This document shows positions 59,618-64,000 of a DNA stretch of 64,000 nt, piece after piece. This DNA is from an uncultured Bacteroidales bacterium. GTDB lineage: Bacteria > Bacteroidota > Bacteroidia > Bacteroidales > UBA932. Below the pieces are notes generated by a model. The model was not told the DNA's origin and ran no database searches. It saw only the letters and a list, made by a program, of their open reading frames with translations. Both the position numbers and the translations under genes were made by a program. The stretch spans positions 1-64,000 of the forward strand of contig CALUPB010000007.1 of assembly GCA_944322585.1 (NCBI GenBank), in the 5' to 3' direction. Each line of letters starts with the position of its first letter. Position 1 is the first letter of the stretch.

Positions 59618-61081
59618 CTATGCTATCGGACCGGAACCACAAAGTTCGTCACCGTCGTACCATACGGCAAACTGCCCCGGAGTAATGCCTCTCTGAGGCT
59701 CATCGAACAGGATGAACATCCCGGACGGGCGCATTACGAGAAGTGCATCCTGCAAGGGCTGACGGTAACGGATTCTCACCATGCAGCGTCTTGTCTCCCC
59801 GTCTTTCATCCGAAGATCGTCATGTATCCAGTGGATATTCTCCGGTCTTATCATCAGACAGCTCCTGTACAGCCCCTTGTGCGATTCCCCTTCCCCCACA
59901 TATATTATATTCCTCTCCACGTCGGTCCCTATGACGAAAAGCGGTTCCCTGTGTCCTCCTATATTAAGACCTTTCCTCTGTCCGACCGTATAGAACTGCG
60001 CCCCGTCATGCTGCCCGATGATTTTTCCGAACGGATTTTCCTTATATCTTGTCTTCTTTACATGCCTTTTCCCGCTGCGGTACGTCTCCGTTTCGAAAAC
60101 GATATCATACCTCAAAGGTTCTGACAGCCGTACAAGCTGCCCGTCCGTCAGAGACGCTATCTTCTCCATTCCGAATCTCCCTTTTCCTGAAACTGTCCCC
60201 TCTCTTCCGGTTACCGGTCGCGGGGATGCAGCTGCCCCGGACTGTCCTGTGTCAAAGTGTCCCGTCACCCCTGATCCCGAATGATTTTCCTGATTATCCG
60301 CCATTATGGAACGCAATGTCTCCTCACAGAAACGATACTGTTCATTACCATTATAATAGGAGTCATAAACCTCAACAACATTTCCCGTCTTCGGCTCGAG
60401 TACCTGCTGCAGGAATGTCGGCAGATCGACCTTGCCGACAAAGCATATCCCTTGCGAATCTTTCTTGTCGGCCGACGGGAGATCCGCCTCCCGGGCAAGG
60501 CGCCGTACCTCCGGCTTGGTTATGTCCCCTATCGGGAAAAGAGCCTTGGAAAGCTGCTCCTGATTGAGCTGACACAGGAAATAGCTCTGATCCTTGTTCT
60601 TGTCGGTTCCTGCCAGAAGTCTGTAGACCGGAAAGCCTCCTGCATCTGTCAGAGGCTGTCCGTCATCCCCTGTTGCCTGTTCTTTCCGGCAGTAATGGCC
60701 GGTGGCCACCATCCGGGCTCCGAGTTTCTCAGCGCATTTCAGGAAAGCGTCGAACTTTATTTCCCTGTTGCACAGCACGTCCGGATTCGGAGTACGGCCT
60801 TTCGAATATTCGGAGAACATATAGTCCACCACGCGTCTGCGGTATTCCCTGCTGAGATCCACGAAATAGAAAGGTATGCCTATCTTCCTCGCCACCATTT
60901 CCGCCACGAATCTGTCCTCCTCCCACTCGCAGTCTCCGTGCAGAGTCGTCGATGCATCGTTCCAGTTCTGCATGAACAGAGCGAACACATCATACCCCTG
61001 CTGCTTCAGAAGCAGAGCCGCCACACTCGAATCCACCCCGCCGCTAAGACCGACACATACCTTTATATCATTATTTTTCAT
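59618..61081 (-). CDS. mnmA: tRNA-specific 2-thiouridylase
   Basis: 487 residues from MKNNDIKVCVGLSGGVDSS. The -7 box at 61132-61139 excludes the longer start. The PP-loop SGGVDSS, FALFMQNW, the catalytic Cys in PDVLCNREIKF, and the second Cys in KKDSQGICFVGK are all present. With IscS-derived sulfur it thiolates U34 of Lys, Glu and Gln tRNAs. A ~45-residue Gly/Ser/Thr-rich insert (about 258-303) interrupts the domain before FGMEKIASLTDG. It makes the protein well above the usual ~360-380 residues. Confidence 0.93.
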   Translation of the reverse strand: MKNNDIKVCVGLSGGVDSSVAALLLKQQGYDVFALFMQNWNDASTTLHGDCEWEEDRFVAEMVARKIGIPFYFVDLSREYRRRVVDYMFSEYSKGRTPNPDVLCNREIKFDAFLKCAEKLGARMVATGHYCRKEQATGDDGQPLTDAGGFPVYRLLAGTDKNKDQSYFLCQLNQEQLSKALFPIGDITKPEVRRLAREADLPSADKKDSQGICFVGKVDLPTFLQQVLEPKTGNVVEVYDSYYNGNEQYRFCEETLRSIMADNQENHSGSGVTGHFDTGQSGAAASPRPVTGREGTVSGKGRFGMEKIASLTDGQLVRLSEPLRYDIVFETETYRSGKRHVKKTRYKENPFGKIIGQHDGAQFYTVGQRKGLNIGGHREPLFVIGTDVERNIIYVGEGESHKGLYRSCLMIRPENIHWIHDDLRMKDGETRRCMVRIRYRQPLQDALLVMRPSGMFILFDEPQRGITPGQFAVWYDGDELCGSGPIA

Positions 61082-61131
61082 ATCTTTGAAATGCTTTACT
61101 GCAAATCCAGAGTTTGTAAAGATTGTGACTG

Positions 61132-61139
61132 CAAATATA
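61132..61139 (-). promoter_or_regulatory. mnmA -7 box
   Basis: The minus strand TATATTTG (TAnnTTTG) lies 50 bases before the chosen mnmA ATG. Confidence 0.6.
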
Positions 61140-61179
61140 ATCAAGTTCGGCGAAATACACGAGCTCTAAAGATAACATC

Positions 61180-61662
61180 ATGAACCACAAAGAGATACAT
61201 ATCAGGTACACCGAATATGAAAATATGCAGGAGCTTTCTGCCGAAGACAGGGAACTGGCCTCCATGGCTGTAGAAGCTACCGTAAATTCTTATGCACCGT
61301 ATTCTGAATTCCATGTCGGAGCAGCCGTAAGACTTACGGACGGAACTGCCGTCACCGGTGCCAACCAGGAAAACATAGCCTATCCATCCGGTCTGTGTGC
61401 AGAAAGGACAGCGATGTTCTATGCCGCTGCAAAATATCCTGACATACCGATGGAAACCATAGCCATAGCCGCATCATCGCACGGCGAACTGTGCCGTGAA
61501 CCGGCAACTCCTTGCGGAGCCTGCCGGCAGGTCATGGCGGAATATCAGACACGGGGCGGCAAACCGATCTCGATAATCCTCGTCGGGAGCCGGAAAATCT
61601 GGAAATTCTCCTGCGTAGACGACATCCTTCCTCTTATTTTCGACAGTCTCGGGAAAGATTAA
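61180..61662 (+). CDS. cdd: Cytidine deaminase
   Basis: 160 residues. The zinc motif is CAERTAMF (Cys and catalytic Glu region) with PCGACRQVM supplying two further Cys. NSYAPYSEFHVGAAV is the substrate loop. It deaminates (deoxy)cytidine to (deoxy)uridine for pyrimidine salvage. Divergent from mnmA with a 98-base gap. Confidence 0.94.
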   Translation: MNHKEIHIRYTEYENMQELSAEDRELASMAVEATVNSYAPYSEFHVGAAVRLTDGTAVTGANQENIAYPSGLCAERTAMFYAAAKYPDIPMETIAIAASSHGELCREPATPCGACRQVMAEYQTRGGKPISIILVGSRKIWKFSCVDDILPLIFDSLGKD

Positions 61663-61690
61663 AATATTTTGCCGGAATGAAAATTTGCCC

Positions 61691-61698
61691 TATCTTTG
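61691..61698 (+). promoter_or_regulatory. SRP RNA -7 box
   Basis: TATCTTTG ends five bases before the first paired G of the SRP RNA. Confidence 0.65.
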
Positions 61699-61702
61699 CA
61701 TC

Positions 61703-61798
61703 GGGTAAGTCATACACGACCAGCTCCTGCTGAATCCCCCAGGACCGGAAGGTAGCAAGGGTAAGCGGTTGTAGCGGTGCGATGTATTCAGCTTACCC
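61703..61798 (+). ncRNA. ffs: Signal recognition particle RNA, small bacterial type
   Basis: The terminal stem GGGTAAG (61703-61709) pairs with CTTACCC (61792-61798). The interior carries the conserved 4.5S core CCAGGACCGGAAGGTAGCAA with its GGAA tetraloop and the AGCAAGGGTAAGC strand. A T6 run follows at once. The RNA binds Ffh and scaffolds co-translational membrane targeting. About 96 nt, normal for this type. Confidence 0.93.
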
Positions 61799-61900
61799 TT
61801 TTTTCGTGGTCAGAAGTCATTGCGGGAGCCTGCAAAACAGCCAAAATACAGAACAACAAAAAAGTAGTCACATCTCTGTAACTGCATGATAATGAATGAG

Positions 61901-61942
61901 TGGAAAACGAGATTCGAACTCGCTACCCTCAGCTTGGGAAGT
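61901..61942 (-). repeat. tRNA-Gly 3'-part copy, att repeat of a decayed island
   Basis: It matches 63632-63673 in the intact tRNA-Gly gene at 40 of 42 positions, from the acceptor end to the anticodon loop. The 5' half is absent. It is the distal attachment repeat left by integration into the tRNA gene. Confidence 0.85.
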
Positions 61943-62170
61943 AATGTATTGAAAATAAATTACTTATATATTCATTCTAAAATCTCTCAAACAGTTCTTT
62001 TTACCTGTCTTTTGCCCGTCCAATCCTCAGTTTACACACTGGTTTACATCCTTTGTGAAACTATGTTTGGTTAAACATAATCTTTCAAAAATCTGTCGTA
62101 AATATAGCTATTTCCTTGGACAAAGTTTCGCCTTTGGAAAAATATCATACCATAATGGATAAAAATAAAT

Positions 62171-62188
62171 AGACAGGATAGCCTGTCT
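62171..62188 (-). terminator. Terminator of the toxin-antitoxin remnant
   Basis: AGACAGG (62171-62177) pairs with CCTGTCT (62182-62188). A T-rich tract (ATTTATTTTTATCC) follows on the minus strand. Confidence 0.7.
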
Positions 62189-62452
62189 TATTTGAATAGT
62201 TCAGAATGAGTCCCCAATCGTACTAATTTGATGAGATTTTCTGTTTTGTCAAGCCAAATCAGCAAATTCTATATGACATTCCATATGGCCACTGTATTCT
62301 CCGGCTAACATGTGTGGTTTATAATGTTTTGGAAGATTTAACCCTCTTTCCAATATACCGACAACATCATATAGTTTTCTCAATGTTTCAGGCTTGTTCC
62401 TATATCTCTTCAAATCTTTCTTGAATTTGCCTGAAGCTACGATTTCTTTCAT
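62188..62452 (-). pseudogene. Frameshifted YafQ/RelE-family toxin
   Basis: The open part (to the stop at 62249) reads KFKKDLKRYRNKPETLRKLYDVV, LPKHYKPHMLAGEYSGHMECHIE, the YafQ pattern. Directly after CHIE the frame is lost. In the next frame the normal end continues: NLLIWLDKTENLIKLVRLGT then HSELFK and a stop at 62188. That segment holds the His and Phe of the usual active site. The ATG overlaps the antitoxin stop by four bases. The truncated product is unlikely to cleave mRNA. Confidence 0.8.
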
Positions 62453-62700
62453 TCAAGTGATTTTAAAAATGATTCAAAACTTGATGTATCAACCTTTGTA
62501 AGATTCTTCCCTTCCTCGGCTTCTTTCATCGCAGCTAAAGTTTCGTCATTAGGTTCTCTATAGACTACATCCATAAGAACGCTCTCCACATAGTTATTGA
62601 GGCTTCTATTCTCTTTCCTTGCCTCTATCTTCAGCCTTTCAAGCAGGTCTTTCCTCAACCTGAAAGCCGTCTGTTTCCTGTCCAATGCTATTGTCTCCAT
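62449..62700 (-). CDS. RHH-type antitoxin (RelB/DinJ-like)
   Basis: 83 residues from METIALDRKQ. The N-terminus has a ribbon-helix-helix pattern (TAFRLRKDLLERLKIEARKENRSLNNYVESVL). The C-terminal half (AEEGKNLTKVDTSSFESFLKSLE) fits the toxin-wrapping helix. It is intact while its toxin is broken. It probably still binds its own promoter. A longer frame upstream (to 62778) has a hydrophobic, unlikely N-terminus. Confidence 0.75.
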   Translation of the reverse strand: METIALDRKQTAFRLRKDLLERLKIEARKENRSLNNYVESVLMDVVYREPNDETLAAMKEAEEGKNLTKVDTSSFESFLKSLE

Positions 62701-62778
62701 ACATGTGTCATACTTAATGTCACAAATATATAACATTAGTATAATAAAACAAAATCTTTGACAAATTATTAATTCCAA

Positions 62779-63026
62779 AAAATGTATTCACTTCTCCTTA
62801 AATAAATTCAAAAGTGAATACATCCGATTCCTCATTTCAGTCTATCCTATTCAGCAGGAAAGAAAATATCTCAATGTTACAAATCTACTCTTTTTATGCG
62901 TAACTATCAGATTAAGTCTTTACTAATTCACTTTAAGGGGATTTTGTTCCGGATATCGCTCTGCTTGGTACGGTATCCGGAATATTTTTTGAGTGAATGT
63001 TGCAAAAATTCGGAATATTTTCCTTG
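62779..63026. other. Non-coding stretch inside the tRNA-Gly island
   Basis: AT-rich, with no gene. A hairpin TTCCGGATA (62947-62955) with TATCCGGAA (62974-62982), followed by TATTTTTT on the plus strand, looks like an orphan terminator from a lost plus-strand gene. Confidence 0.5.
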
Positions 63027-63479
63027 CTACTGTTGCCGTTTCCCGAGGACATAGTCAATAACCCTGCGGTTCGCCTCGTCCACCTTGCGGAGGTCAAATC
63101 TGATGTAGATGTCGGTAACCGTGTTCCCTCCGTGGCCCAACCCTGCGGCTATTGTCTCCTTGGGGATGTCGAGCTCAGCCGCTATCGTGGCCCAGGTGTG
63201 CCGGCACCAGTACTGCGACAGGTCAGGGAACAGCGGATGCCGAGTCTTCTTCCCTCCGAGCCCGTGCCTTTCAACAGGACCGATTTGTTTCAGAGCTTTG
63301 TCCATTCGATGCAGGATGTCGGACAACCAGCAGGTCTTTTCATCCCACTGCCTGGGCAATACCTTAATTCCTGTGGAATGAAGGACGGTCCGTCCTTGGT
63401 GACATAGGGATATTTTTATAGGTACAGGTGTCCCGGAGGCATTTGCCCTCGTGTCGAGATATAATTTTGTCGTTGCCAT
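63027..63479 (-). pseudogene. Internally deleted tyrosine integrase
   Basis: 150 residues from MATTKLYLDTR. It keeps the N-terminal arm-binding part (KISLCHQGRTVLHSTGIKVL, PRQWDEKTCWL) and jumps to the C-terminal catalytic end (YWCRHTWATIAAELDIPKET, GLGHGGNTVTDIYIRF) with His-x-x-Arg and the nucleophile Tyr. The core-binding domain and the first catalytic Arg are missing, so it cannot recombine DNA. Family members are ~380-420 residues. The reading frame is still open, which points to one clean deletion. It lies next to the intact tRNA-Gly gene. Confidence 0.85.
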
Positions 63480-63630
63480 TGCTTGCAGGGTAATTTGCAG
63501 GCGAAGTGGTGCAATCTGATACAAAAAAGTGCAACACATCGCTTTTTTTGAGCGTTTTGTGCTGCACTTTTGCAGTTCCTCTGGTCTTTAATTCCCTGCA
63601 AGATGTTATTTATCAAGAACTTGCATTTGG

Positions 63631-63703
63631 AGCGGAAAACGAGATTCGAACTCGCGACCCTCAGCTTGGGAAGCTGATGCTCTACCAACTGAGCTATTTC
63701 CGC
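63631..63703 (-). tRNA. tRNA-Gly (anticodon CCC)
   Basis: 73 nt on the minus strand. Acceptor GCGGAAA pairs with TTTCCGC, D arm GCTC/GAGC, anticodon stem TCAGC/GCTGA around loop TTCCCAA, T arm GCGAG/CTCGT around TTCGAAT. No CCA is encoded. It is the intact integration target of the adjoining island. Confidence 0.95.
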
Positions 63704-63976
63704 ATTTTTCTTCGAAAAAATCTTCGAAAAAGAACTTCCTGTCCGGAAACAGGAATGCAAATATACGCAAATTCTGTTTATCATGCAATAATTCGGGAAA
63801 CTTTATCAATCAGTTTGCACGAATATCCGCAAGAAGTTTCACTCATAGCCGATCCCTCCGATACTCAATCATTCCTTATGCCGGTTTTACCGAAGAACCG
63901 GCAGGGGTGTGCAAATTACGGATTTAATGATTATTTTTGCGATACGGCATATCTCCTCCCTCAAGCGACAAAGGAG
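63704..63976. promoter_or_regulatory. Right-end intergenic region with two -7 boxes
   Basis: CAAATATA at 63758-63765 is TATATTTG on the minus strand and would serve the tRNA. TATTTTTG at 63932-63939 on the plus strand would serve the gene starting at the window edge. No other gene is seen. Confidence 0.5.
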
Positions 63977-64000
63977 ATGACAAGGAAAACCAAAAGAAGA
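63977..64000 (+). CDS. Start of a gene cut by the window end
   Basis: An ATG followed by MTRKTKRR, directly preceded by AAAGGAG and 38 bases after a TATTTTTG box. Only eight codons are visible, so the product cannot be named. The ATG is very close to the purine-rich stretch and may not be the true start. Confidence 0.35.

Larger units (their letters stand above)
61901..63673. mobile_element. Remnant island in tRNA-Gly(CCC), ~1.7 kb
   Basis: It is bounded by the 42-bp direct repeat of the tRNA 3' part. Moving away from the intact tRNA there is a tyrosine-integrase remnant, then an antitoxin, a frameshifted toxin and the second att copy. Near the distal end two TGTAAAC-like motifs (around 62030-62050, minus) recall integrase arm sites. 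The int gene lacks most of its middle, so the island cannot move by itself. Confidence 0.8.

Noticed and set aside
61886-62074. Small plus-strand ORF beginning MIMNEWKTRFELATLS
   Set aside because: It is a translation of the tRNA-Gly fragment. The ENEIRTRDPQ-like peptide is a known annotation artefact of tRNA genes.
1-64000. CRISPR arrays, rRNA genes and intact insertion sequences
   Set aside because: None were found: no regularly spaced repeats, no transposase ORF and no rRNA-like sequence.

Overview
The window is chromosomal DNA of a member of the Bacteroidales, within Bacteroidota. The evidence is the recurring -7 promoter box TAnnTTTG, the family content (DUF4493 and PCMD lipoproteins, DUF4831, GH20, GH3, an S9 dipeptidyl peptidase, ATPase-less ABC-2 permeases) and the short SRP RNA. 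A Rikenellaceae or Alistipes-like host is possible, but sequence alone does not fix the genus. The backbone is of moderate GC. The first 8.2 kb is visibly more AT-rich.

Positions ~57-8205 hold an integrated element read almost entirely on the minus strand. It carries a tyrosine integrase, an unknown protein, an excisionase-like HTH protein, an SF3 (D5/P4-type) helicase, a zinc-ribbon/Toprim primase-like protein, a non-coding stretch with nested palindromes, and a cargo end. The cargo is an Nmad2 protein, two small membrane proteins, a small RSH-type HD hydrolase and two short acidic proteins. No conjugation, capsid or packaging gene is seen, so the layout resembles a P4/PICI-like satellite or a replicative integrated plasmid. 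Near-identical 21-bp repeats lie at both ends.

Positions 8.3-31.6 kb hold two ABC-2 permeases (the first lacks a normal start codon), a phosphosugar mutase, a THUMP-like methyltransferase, a DPP-IV-like peptidase, a RecD-like helicase, TrkH, a four-helix-bundle sensor-like protein, a GH20 hexosaminidase, a broken antitoxin/PIN-toxin pair, and a five-gene operon of surface lipoproteins and a beta-barrel built from DUF4493, FnIII-like and PCMD modules.

Positions 31.7-61.7 kb are mainly core genes: parE, plsC-like, an acyl-CoA ligase, an aminotransferase, rpsF-rpsR-rplI, pepD, DUF4831, a POT peptide transporter, leuACDB, a YgjP-type metalloprotease, rpsO, pnp, an AAA/PD-(D/E)XK protein, a Pmp3-type peptide, a LysR regulator, a split ThrE exporter, a GH3 glucosidase, mnmA and cdd. 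leuA is preceded by a complete attenuator: a 16-residue leader peptide with eight leucines, an antiterminator segment and a terminator hairpin.

Positions 61.7-64 kb hold the SRP RNA and a decayed island in a tRNA-Gly(CCC) gene. The island is bounded by a 42-bp direct repeat of the tRNA 3' part. It contains an internally deleted integrase, an intact RHH-type antitoxin and a frameshifted YafQ-type toxin. Several housekeeping enzymes carry unusual 35-45 residue hydrophilic inserts, and a ~50-bp hairpin element recurs 40-50 bases upstream of unrelated start codons.
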